This document shows positions 1 to 6,040 of a DNA stretch of 6,680 nucleotides, piece by piece. Each line of letters begins with the position of its first letter. The first letter of the stretch is position 1. Under the pieces are notes generated by a model. It had not been told where the DNA came from. It was given only the letters and a program-made list of their open reading frames with translations, and made no database searches. This stretch comes from DATDVH01 sp035290045 (lineage in GTDB: Bacteria; Patescibacteriota; Microgenomatia; UBA1406; HO2-37-13b): assembly GCA_035290045.1 (NCBI GenBank), contig DATDVH010000004.1, positions 1-6,680 on the forward strand. Reading direction: 5' to 3'. Made by a program: the position numbers and the translations under genes.

Positions 1-1
1 A

Positions 2-136
2 CAATGTATGGCGTTTAACACCAAATACAATCAACGCAGATTTCATCAGGCGTTAGGGTATAAAACACCTGCTGAATATGTTATATTACAAGTTGAAAAA
101 CAAACTCATCAACTGTATCGTATGTATAGGTCCTGA
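2..136 (+). CDS. C-terminal end of a DDE (rve-type) transposase/integrase, cut by the window edge
   Basis: Only the last 44 codons are present, ending at TGA 134-136; the start and the catalytic D, D and E residues lie to the left of the window. The visible tail contains YNQRRFHQALGYKTPAEY, which matches the signature at the C-terminal end of the integrase core in IS3- and IS481-type transposases and related phage integrases (usual form Y-N-x-x-R-P-H-Q-A-L-G-Y-x-T-P-A-E-Y). The usual proline after the arginine is phenylalanine here, a mild deviation. About 20 further residues follow before the stop, so the protein probably ends naturally. The family cannot be settled from the tail, and whether the gene upstream is intact cannot be seen. 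No terminal inverted repeat can be assigned because the other end of the element is missing. I am confident of the domain and less so of the IS family. Confidence 0.82.
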   Translation, partial: QCMAFNTKYNQRRFHQALGYKTPAEYVILQVEKQTHQLYRMYRS

Positions 137-144
137 ACAACTTC

Positions 145-173
145 TTGATTTTTAACTAATAATTGTTTACAAT
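145..173 (+). promoter_or_regulatory. Probable sigma70-type promoter of the toxin-antitoxin pair
   Basis: A -35-like TTGATT (145-150) is separated by exactly 17 bases from a -10-like TACAAT (168-173). The pair lies in the gap between the transposase stop and the antitoxin gene and points at the latter. Transcription would begin near 180, leaving a leader of about 25 bases to ATG 205 or about 50 bases to ATG 232. Antitoxins of this fold usually bind their own promoter, but I saw no clear palindromic operator here. Confidence 0.5.
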
Positions 174-231
174 ATAGAAAATTAGAAATTCAATATTGTT
201 ACTTATGCAATCTTTTCCACAACAAAACACG

Positions 232-489
232 ATGGAAACTTGGGCAAAGCTTTTATCAAAAGGATTGCTCACGATTCCCAAACCAATGCGCAAAAAATTA
301 AATTTGCAAGAGGGTGAAGTAGTGAAAATACGTATGATAGGTAAAAGACTGGTCATTGAACCACGAGAACTTGCAGATTATAAAATCATAAGCGATGAAG
401 AATTGAAAGTAATGATAGAAATGGATACATTACCATCACAGTTAGCCAAAGCCACAGAAAACTATTGGTCACGCCTTGATCTCCGATGA
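232..489 (+). CDS. AbrB/MazE-fold (SpoVT-type) antitoxin of a type II toxin-antitoxin pair
   Basis: Encodes an 85-residue DNA-binding antitoxin expected to neutralise the PIN toxin encoded next and to repress their shared promoter. Residues 5-44 show the swapped-hairpin AbrB pattern: AKLLSKGLLTIPKPMRKKL, then LQEGEVVKIRMIGKRLVIEP. This parallels the family pattern A-K-V-T-S-K-G-Q-I-T-I-P-x-x-x-R-x-x-L. Residues 50-85 form a charged, probably helical tail with Trp79 that would bind the toxin. I chose ATG 232 because it places the initiator four residues before the first strand, as is usual in the family. ATG 205 (94 residues) and TTG 196 (97 residues) are in frame and remain possible, and none of the three has a Shine-Dalgarno sequence. 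The stop overlaps the toxin start by four bases (ATGA, 486-489), which implies translational coupling. The fold is confident; the exact start is not. Confidence 0.85.
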   Translation: METWAKLLSKGLLTIPKPMRKKLNLQEGEVVKIRMIGKRLVIEPRELADYKIISDEELKVMIEMDTLPSQLAKATENYWSRLDLR

Positions 490-911
490 AACGAGTTTTT
501 ATTGATTCATCTGTTTTTATAGCCGCATGCGCTTCCATAAAAGGAGCGTCGGCTCGAGTTTTACAATTATGTAATGAGAGAAAACTACACTGCTTTATAT
601 CATCTTATGTTCTTCAGGAAACTCAAAAAAACGTAGGTGTCAAATTGAGTGATTTGGGAGAAAAACGATTTGATTTTTTTATACAACATATCCCATTTGT
701 CATTGTTACCGAACCGACAGAAACAGAAATAGCCTATTACTGCAACATTATCAATATAAAAGATGCTCCTATTCTGGCATGCGCACACAAAGGTAACGTC
801 TCGCATCTTCTTACTTTAGACAAGAAAGATTTGTTACAGCAAAAAGTGAGAAAATGTATCAATGAATTCCAAATTGTGACACCCGGTGAATTCGTGACTA
901 AAATATATTGA
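486..911 (+). CDS. PIN-domain ribonuclease toxin (VapC-like)
   Basis: A 141-residue protein spanning a whole PIN domain, the Mg2+-dependent nuclease fold of VapC toxins that cut tRNA, rRNA or mRNA. The acidic residues expected of an active enzyme are visible: Asp7 in VFIDSSVF, Glu45 in YVLQET, Asp93 in IKDAPILA and Asp112 in LLTLDKKDL. The D-A-P-I-L-A and L-x-T-x-D-K-x-D-L motifs are typical of the family, as is the length. Translation starts at the ATGA overlap with the antitoxin stop, with no ribosome binding site of its own, so expression is probably coupled to the antitoxin. Nothing in the sequence suggests decay: the frame is open and the catalytic set is complete. The RNA target cannot be predicted. 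The pairing of a PIN toxin with an AbrB-type antitoxin is a known VapBC arrangement. Confidence 0.88.
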   Translation: MKRVFIDSSVFIAACASIKGASARVLQLCNERKLHCFISSYVLQETQKNVGVKLSDLGEKRFDFFIQHIPFVIVTEPTETEIAYYCNIINIKDAPILACAHKGNVSHLLTLDKKDLLQQKVRKCINEFQIVTPGEFVTKIY

Positions 912-926
912 TTAAAAAGATACCCC

Positions 927-952
927 TTGCATTTTGTTTTTTTTGCTATACT
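927..952 (+). promoter_or_regulatory. Extended -10 promoter giving a probably leaderless mRNA
   Basis: TGCTATACT (944-952) is a near-consensus extended -10 element with -10 hexamer TATACT at 947-952. A -35-like TTGCAT stands at 927-932, with a 14-base spacer that includes an eight-T run. The spacer is short for a classical promoter, but an extended -10 can tolerate a weak or misplaced -35. Six bases separate the hexamer from ATG 959, so transcription should start at or next to the initiation codon. The element begins 16 bases after the toxin stop. Confidence 0.68.
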
Positions 953-958
953 AAAAAT

Positions 959-1624
959 ATGGATGAGAAAACTCACGGTTCGCCTTCATTTATCAATATC
1001 GCAGTCCTTCTTCTTTTTGCAGTTGTGATTGCTGTTGCTTCAGCCGCAACCACATATGTTTTGTTGAATACACGGTCAAACCAAGAGTATCAAAGCAACC
1101 AATCAACAATTATTCCTTCTCCAGTCGCGACTTATCCAACTACTGCTCCGTTGGCAGGAACAACGCAAACCGTTTCTGATGAGACAGCGAATTGGAAGGT
1201 GTATAGAAATACGAAAGTGGGATTTACTATCAAATATCCAGAACGTTATACAGCGCCAGTTCTTCCTTCTGGTGTTGGAGAAACCATTTATGCGGATGGT
1301 ACTGAAGATAATGTAACTATTATATTTAGCGGTATTGATCCTGATGATAATCATTTTATGCTCATTGTTTCTCCATTTAATGGAAATGTTGAAGAATTTG
1401 TAGAGAATCAGAAAAAAACCGTTTATTCATCTACACAAAAACCCTATGTTCAACAAGGATCAAGTCTTATAGTAGATGGTAAGAAAGTGTTGTGGTATTT
1501 TACGCAATCTAATGCAATACAGGTATATTTTACAGGGAAAAATCATTCTTTTATTTTTCGCACCGAGCGTAGTTCGGACAAAGAAATTAAACAAATTCTT
1601 TCCACCTTCAAATTCTTAAAGTAA
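959..1624 (+). CDS. Membrane-anchored extracytoplasmic protein of unknown function (PsbP-like style)
   Basis: A 221-residue protein with four visible parts: a short charged N-terminus, one hydrophobic segment at about 12-36, a low-complexity Ser/Thr/Pro/Gln linker at about 39-75, and a globular domain at 79-221. The linker suggests the domain sits outside the membrane. The domain opens with WKVYRNTKVGFTIKYPERY and ends with a helix, IKQILSTFKFLK. Many anchored bacterial proteins, abundant in Patescibacteria, share this layout and the W-x-x-Y-x-N-x-x-x-G-F-x-I-x-Y-P start; they are often called PsbP- or DcrB-like, but their role is unknown. The segment lacks a lipobox cysteine, and the protein has no cysteine at all. 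The frame extends back to 908 (17 more residues), but those codons contain the promoter and precede the likely transcription start, so I start at 959. It appears to be a single-gene unit. Confidence 0.8.
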   Translation: MDEKTHGSPSFINIAVLLLFAVVIAVASAATTYVLLNTRSNQEYQSNQSTIIPSPVATYPTTAPLAGTTQTVSDETANWKVYRNTKVGFTIKYPERYTAPVLPSGVGETIYADGTEDNVTIIFSGIDPDDNHFMLIVSPFNGNVEEFVENQKKTVYSSTQKPYVQQGSSLIVDGKKVLWYFTQSNAIQVYFTGKNHSFIFRTERSSDKEIKQILSTFKFLK

Positions 1625-1642
1625 ACTCAATATCAACTCTAT

Positions 1643-1672
1643 TTGCAAAAGCAACAATCGGTATTATACAAT
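1643..1672 (+). promoter_or_regulatory. Probable promoter of the ftsK transcript
   Basis: TTGCAA (1643-1648) may serve as the -35, with overlapping -10 candidates TATACA (1665-1670, 16-base spacer) and TACAAT (1667-1672, 18-base spacer). Start of transcription would fall near 1677-1680, a few bases before ATG 1683. The -35 resembles TTGCAT of the promoter at 927. The overlapping hexamers make the exact -10 uncertain. Confidence 0.5.
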
Positions 1673-1682
1673 GTTCTTAACT

Positions 1683-3815
1683 ATGGCTCGACGGAGAAAA
1701 ATACTCAAAATTCCATTTTTGAAATTCAAGATTAACAAACACACCCTCTTTAATACCATTGGATTTATTATCATCGCCGTATCTCTTATTCTTCTTCTTT
1801 CATTTACTCAAAAAGGTGATATATTGGTGATTGTCAATACTCTACTTATCAGAAGTTTTGGCAGAGTATCAGTACTTTTCCCGATTGTTATTTTTCTTTT
1901 TGGCACGCATTTTTTCAATACTAAAAAGCTCAAAATCATAAAACCGACGGTTACGCTTGGATCAGCGCTTATTTTCATTGCTTTTTCGGGATTTTCTCAG
2001 GGAGGTCAATATGGTTCACTCATATTTAACAATCTTCGTCAAGATTTTTCACTTGCGGGAGCAGTAACTATTCTTACTATTACATTGATTATCGGCATTC
2101 TTTTATTTTTTAATACCTCAATTGAGACATTTCTTTTATTGACTGTCAATATATTCAAAAATATCGCCAAAACCATCAAAAATAATACTCCTTTGCCTTC
2201 AGTGTCAGAAAAAAACCTTAAGAAAAAAACAATATCAGAAGAACAATTTATTCAAGATAAAAAAATTATTCCTGTTGCGCCTACACCACTAATCATCACG
2301 CCAAAACCTGTCTTGCGTCATCCTGTGGCGATAAATCGTTCATCTCTCAATATTAGAGAATTGCCAAAAGATTCACATACTTCATGGGTGTATCCACCTA
2401 TCAGCCTTCTTTCACACATCATCCAAAAACAGGCAGATCGTGGAGATGTGCGAAAAAACTCAGACACGATTGAAAAAACATTAGATAGTTTTGGTATACG
2501 CGCTCGAGTATCGGAAGTCAATCAAGGACCGACCGTGACTCAATATGCCATTGAGATAGTGCGAGGAACCAAGCTTTCAAAAATCACTGCGTTATCCAAC
2601 GATCTTGCGTTAGCACTTGCCGCATCAACCGGACAAGTAAGAATTGAGGCGCCGATTCCAGGACGATCTCTTGTAGGTATTGAAATTCCAAACAAAACCC
2701 CTGAGATCGTTACGTTTAAAAAACTTCTTTCATCGCCTGAATTTACGAATAATCCTCATCCACTTCTTGTACCATTAGGACTTGATGTATCAGGAAAACC
2801 TATCGCAACCTCTATCAACAAAATGCCTCATGTGCTTATTGCTGGCACAACTGGTGCGGGTAAATCAGTGCTTTTGAATACATGGATATGTTCATTTTTG
2901 TTTCGTGCAAAACCAGAAGAAGTTCGCTTGCTTTTGGTTGATCCAAAGCGCGTTGAATTGACATTGTATAATCGTATTCCACATCTTTTAACTGAGGTCA
3001 TTGTGGAACCTGATAAAATCATTTCTGCACTCAAATGGACAGTATCTGAAATGGATAATAGATATAAATTATTTCAACAATCTGCTGTACGCAATATTGA
3101 TGGGTATAATGAATTAGGGCTTCAAAAAATACCATACATCATACTCATTATTGATGAATTAGCGGATCTGATGACTTTTGCCGCCGCAGAAGTAGAAGGA
3201 TTGATTACCCGTATCGCACAAATGGCACGCGCAACCGGAATTCACCTTATATTAGCAACCCAACGGCCATCAGTTGATGTCATCACTGGTCTTATGAAAG
3301 CAAATATTCCTGCTCGTATCGCATTCAATGTTGCCAGCATGATTGATTCACGTGTCGTACTTGATATGCCTGGAGCTGAAAAATTACTTGGAAAAGGCGA
3401 TATGTTATTTCTCCCCCCTGATCAAGCAAAACCAAGAAGAATTCAAGGTCCTTTTATCACAGAAAAAGACGTGTCAAGTACTGTTGCATTCCTTCGTCAG
3501 CATTCTCCAGAAGTACAGTATACCGAGGAAGTAACGACTCAGGATGTCTCATCAACTCCGCAAAAATCAGGAGCTACTCTGAATACCGATGAAAAAGATT
3601 CACTTTTTAGTAAAGCACTTGAGTTGGTTAGTCAATATGATAAAGCATCTGCATCGCTTCTCCAACGTAGATTTTCCATAGGGTACAATAGAGCCGCGCG
3701 TATATTAGATCAATTGGAAGCAGAAGGATATATTGGTCATTCTGAAGGACAAAAACCCCGAGAAGTCATTCGCCGTCAAACTCCTCAAGAACAAGAAGAT
3801 ACTCACACTACATAA
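1683..3815 (+). CDS. ftsK: FtsK/SpoIIIE-family DNA translocase
   Basis: A 710-residue septal motor that pumps double-stranded DNA to clear chromosomes from the closing division site and, in model bacteria, triggers XerCD recombination at dif. The N-terminus has four likely membrane segments at about 23-41, 62-79, 88-104 and 122-143. A short basic/proline-containing linker (about 160-235) follows, far shorter than the E. coli linker. The alpha domain spans about 237-350 (GPTVTQYAIEIVRGTKLSKI at 282-301). The RecA-like beta motor has Walker A GTTGAGKS (388-395), VDPKRVEL (419-426), Walker B IILIIDEL with Asp491-Glu492, and ATQRPSVDVITG (525-536). The gamma winged helix covers about 636-700, with RRFSIGYNRAARIL almost as in E. 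coli. An in-frame ATG at 1671 overlaps the likely promoter, whereas ATG 1683 gives a normal MARRRK start, so I use the latter. The next gene begins 5 bases after the stop. All motor residues appear intact. Confidence 0.96.
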   Translation: MARRRKILKIPFLKFKINKHTLFNTIGFIIIAVSLILLLSFTQKGDILVIVNTLLIRSFGRVSVLFPIVIFLFGTHFFNTKKLKIIKPTVTLGSALIFIAFSGFSQGGQYGSLIFNNLRQDFSLAGAVTILTITLIIGILLFFNTSIETFLLLTVNIFKNIAKTIKNNTPLPSVSEKNLKKKTISEEQFIQDKKIIPVAPTPLIITPKPVLRHPVAINRSSLNIRELPKDSHTSWVYPPISLLSHIIQKQADRGDVRKNSDTIEKTLDSFGIRARVSEVNQGPTVTQYAIEIVRGTKLSKITALSNDLALALAASTGQVRIEAPIPGRSLVGIEIPNKTPEIVTFKKLLSSPEFTNNPHPLLVPLGLDVSGKPIATSINKMPHVLIAGTTGAGKSVLLNTWICSFLFRAKPEEVRLLLVDPKRVELTLYNRIPHLLTEVIVEPDKIISALKWTVSEMDNRYKLFQQSAVRNIDGYNELGLQKIPYIILIIDELADLMTFAAAEVEGLITRIAQMARATGIHLILATQRPSVDVITGLMKANIPARIAFNVASMIDSRVVLDMPGAEKLLGKGDMLFLPPDQAKPRRIQGPFITEKDVSSTVAFLRQHSPEVQYTEEVTTQDVSSTPQKSGATLNTDEKDSLFSKALELVSQYDKASASLLQRRFSIGYNRAARILDQLEAEGYIGHSEGQKPREVIRRQTPQEQEDTHTT

Positions 3816-3820
3816 AATAT

Positions 3821-5512
3821 ATGCGCAAAACAGCACTATATGTGAGCAAAAATCCATTTTTGATTTTTATACTTTTTTTTGCATTTGTATTTCATATGAT
3901 GATTGTTTTTCCCAGCGGATCATATTATTGTTTTCAAGAAAAGTGTGGTTATTTTTTCTGGGGATCTCACGGACATGATAGTATATGGCATGTAGCTCTT
4001 GCAGAAAATGCTTTCAAGACACTACCCTTCACACTTCCTATTTTTTCTGGCGCTTTACTCAACGGCTATAACATATTACTTGATATTATTATTTTTCTAT
4101 TTTCAAAAATAGGAATTCCACCACTGATAAGTTTTTTTAAGGTTATTCCTCTTTTTTGGTTTATACTTTTTACTCACGCATCAATTGTCATAGCGCGAAA
4201 AATCATTAATAATTCACTTTTCATTGGACTGCTGCTTTTTTTCTTTTTTTTCGGTGGGTCATTTGGATATCTTCTAACCCTCTATCATAATCATACACTG
4301 AATGGATCGGAAAGTTTGCTTGCTATGCAATCAGGACACACCTTATTGAATGTCCAATATGGCTTTTCTCTCCTTATCATTCTTTATATCCTCATGATTC
4401 TTCTTGATAAGAAAATATCATCAAGAAAAATTATCATACTTGGAATTCTTGTGTTTCTGAATTTTGGTATGAAGTTCTATGCGGGAATTATTAGTCTTTT
4501 ATTGATAGGAAGTTTTTTTCTCAAAAAATCAACAAAAATAAAAACTCTCATTTTTCCGAGCATTGTTTGCGGTATTGGAACAGTGATGGCACTTTTTATT
4601 TTTTATGATCCAATCACCGCTCTTTCCCACACTTCTCTATTTATTTTTTCCCCTTTTGCTCATGTTCATTCAATGATAGAAGAACCATCTCTGTTTTATC
4701 TGAAAAATATGACTAACGCTCGTTATACATTACAAAAGAACGGTTTTGGACCCAGACTTTTTGCAATTGAAGTATTTTCACTGCTCCTTTATCTTTTTTT
4801 TAATTTAGGTACTCGTTTTTTTGGATTATTCTACGCCCTTTTTCTTTTGCTTAAAAGAAAACTACTGAAAATAGATGTTTCTATTTTATTCACAATAATA
4901 GGAAGTATTATTTTAACCACACTATTCATACAACGGGGAGTATGGTGGAATACGGTACAATTTTTTTATTATTCTCTTTTCTTGTCAAATATCTATATAG
5001 CCCGCTTTGTATATAAATTATTGACAAAAAATCGCGCTGGGTTGTTTTTCGGAATACTTATTATTCTGCTTACTATTCCTATCTCTTTTGATTTCATTCG
5101 GGAATTCAGCCACTTTCCTTCACCTGCGTATCTTCCAGAAGCAGAATTATCAGCATTGAAATTTCTTCAAAAACAACCTGATGGCATAGTATTGACGAGT
5201 CTATATGATAAAAATATATCATATAAATGGGACGACCCAAAACCCCTTTTTGCATATGCGGATACTGCGTATGTATCGGCATTTTCTCATAAAAAAGTTT
5301 ATATGGCAGATATAAATCAACTTGAATTACTTTCTATCAATTATCATGATAGATTACAAGAGGAAAATATATGGGATTGTGAACTGATTAAAAAAATAAA
5401 CTATATATATGAGGTGCATGCGATTATGCAAAAAAAAGATTTTCATTCGTGTGCGAGCCGATTGCGTGCAATTTTCAAAAATGCAGACATAACAATATAC
5501 CGTCGTTTATAA
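3821..5512 (+). CDS. Polytopic GT-C-like membrane protein, putative glycosyltransferase
   Basis: A 563-residue integral membrane protein with about ten hydrophobic segments, for example at 11-30, 84-99, 103-127, 132-153, 178-195, 203-233, 241-261, 311-343, 352-370 and 405-421. A non-membrane domain follows at about 432-563. The first external loop (31-80) carries HGHDSIWH (50-57) with Asp53, then LPIFSGALLNGYNILLD. GT-C enzymes, which use polyprenyl-phosphate sugars, typically have an acidic residue in this first loop, and similar loops occur in uncharacterised Patescibacteria proteins. The C-terminal domain (ADTAYVSAFSHKKVYMADI at 480-498) resembles the outer domain of such proteins. The cysteines pair suggestively outside the membrane: 37 with 42, and 520 with 544. 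The ATG lies 5 bases after the ftsK stop, without a ribosome binding site, so it is probably co-transcribed. Enzyme class is inferred; donor and acceptor are unknown, and a flippase or polymerase role is not excluded. Confidence 0.75.
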   Translation: MRKTALYVSKNPFLIFILFFAFVFHMMIVFPSGSYYCFQEKCGYFFWGSHGHDSIWHVALAENAFKTLPFTLPIFSGALLNGYNILLDIIIFLFSKIGIPPLISFFKVIPLFWFILFTHASIVIARKIINNSLFIGLLLFFFFFGGSFGYLLTLYHNHTLNGSESLLAMQSGHTLLNVQYGFSLLIILYILMILLDKKISSRKIIILGILVFLNFGMKFYAGIISLLLIGSFFLKKSTKIKTLIFPSIVCGIGTVMALFIFYDPITALSHTSLFIFSPFAHVHSMIEEPSLFYLKNMTNARYTLQKNGFGPRLFAIEVFSLLLYLFFNLGTRFFGLFYALFLLLKRKLLKIDVSILFTIIGSIILTTLFIQRGVWWNTVQFFYYSLFLSNIYIARFVYKLLTKNRAGLFFGILIILLTIPISFDFIREFSHFPSPAYLPEAELSALKFLQKQPDGIVLTSLYDKNISYKWDDPKPLFAYADTAYVSAFSHKKVYMADINQLELLSINYHDRLQEENIWDCELIKKINYIYEVHAIMQKKDFHSCASRLRAIFKNADITIYRRL

Positions 5513-5513
5513 T
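5508..5513 (+). promoter_or_regulatory. Possible internal -10 element (leaderless start)
   Basis: A perfect TATAAT overlaps the stop codon of the upstream gene (TAA 5510-5512). It ends six bases before ATG 5520, the same distance seen between TATACT 947-952 and ATG 959. No convincing -35 is present 16-18 bases upstream, and the hexamer may simply result from a leucine codon followed by TAA, so this is tentative. Confidence 0.35.
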
Positions 5514-5519
5514 AGACGT

Positions 5520-6035
5520 ATGAATTCGTTCTTAAAACATACATGGGAATGGTATAGTATACCGCTTATAGTGAGTATATTTTTTTTAAATTATCATTAT
5601 TACAAATTTTATCAGTCCGATTATTCAAAAATTACTCAAGCGGTCTCACCATCAATACAACAGAATAATTATGAATTGATCCAGAGTTATCACCCCTATT
5701 ATCAAATCTATCTTCTTGCTCAAAAAATAAAAGACCCGGAGAAAGACATTATTTTTATTCGCACTAAAACAAATGAACAAAATAAGCAATATCTTCATGA
5801 GCTGACTATCATGATGAATTATTATTTTTATCCTCACCTTCTTATACCACATTCTCTCAAGGATTTTTTGCCGCTTAAACCACACAAAAATCAGATTATT
5901 ATTTCTGATTTTGAGCTTTCTCTGCTCAATCTTGAAAGTCCACATCTAAAAAATAGTGTCATGAAAAAAAAAGATCTCGCACGAATAAACAGAAGAACAG
6001 AAGACGATTTTTTTGTCTATCAAGTCATTGAATAA
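5520..6035 (+). CDS. Small single-pass anchored protein, companion of GT-C genes
   Basis: I do not recognise a named family. The 171-residue protein has one hydrophobic segment at about 12-25, preceded by a short N-terminus, and then a soluble domain of about 145 residues, probably outside the membrane though the orientation is inferred. Notable stretches are YYQIYLLAQKIKDPEKDIIFI (split: helix 60-70, strand 76-80), the aromatic NYYFYPHLL (100-108) and QIIISDFELSLL (125-136). The alternation of a helix, 'P-x-x-D-I-I-F', a tyrosine-rich 'Y-F-x-Y-P' turn and another strand resembles the outer domain fused to the end of some GT-C proteins. It could therefore be a detached accessory or acceptor-binding domain. 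It contains no cysteine and is rich in Tyr, Lys and His. It starts 7 bases after the upstream stop and ends 5 bases before the next ATG, so it very likely acts with its neighbours. Confidence 0.72.
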   Translation: MNSFLKHTWEWYSIPLIVSIFFLNYHYYKFYQSDYSKITQAVSPSIQQNNYELIQSYHPYYQIYLLAQKIKDPEKDIIFIRTKTNEQNKQYLHELTIMMNYYFYPHLLIPHSLKDFLPLKPHKNQIIISDFELSLLNLESPHLKNSVMKKKDLARINRRTEDDFFVYQVIE

Positions 6036-6040
6036 GTCAT

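Noticed and set aside
864..893. Two GAATTC copies that could pair as a hairpin near the end of the toxin gene
   Set aside because: Each copy is itself palindromic, the stem is only six pairs with an 18-base loop, and no T-run follows; it is coding sequence.
908..958. 17-codon N-terminal extension of the anchored protein
   Set aside because: The codons contain the TTGCAT and TGCTATACT promoter elements, and the residues do not resemble part of a signal or domain.
1103..1354. Minus-strand open frame of 83 codons
   Set aside because: It is antisense to a well-supported gene, has no recognisable domain or start signal, and its composition mirrors the + strand gene.
1643..1654. TTGC-AAAA-GCAA inverted repeat between the anchored-protein gene and ftsK, considered as a terminator
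   Set aside because: The stem is four pairs and no T-run follows; the bases are better explained as the ftsK -35 region.
2001..2067. GGAGGT four bases before an ATG (2011), resembling a strong ribosome binding site for an 18-codon frame
   Set aside because: It lies wholly inside ftsK in another frame, the bases simply encode Gly-Gly in the membrane region, and the frame stops after 18 codons.
3733..3978. + strand frame of 81 codons bridging ftsK and the next gene
   Set aside because: It overlaps the conserved FtsK gamma domain and the first GT-C segment in a different frame, and shows no domain of its own.
5652..5945. Minus-strand open frame of 97 codons
   Set aside because: It lies within the anchored-protein gene, is rich in Ile/Lys/Leu as expected from AT-rich antisense, and has no promoter or family resemblance.
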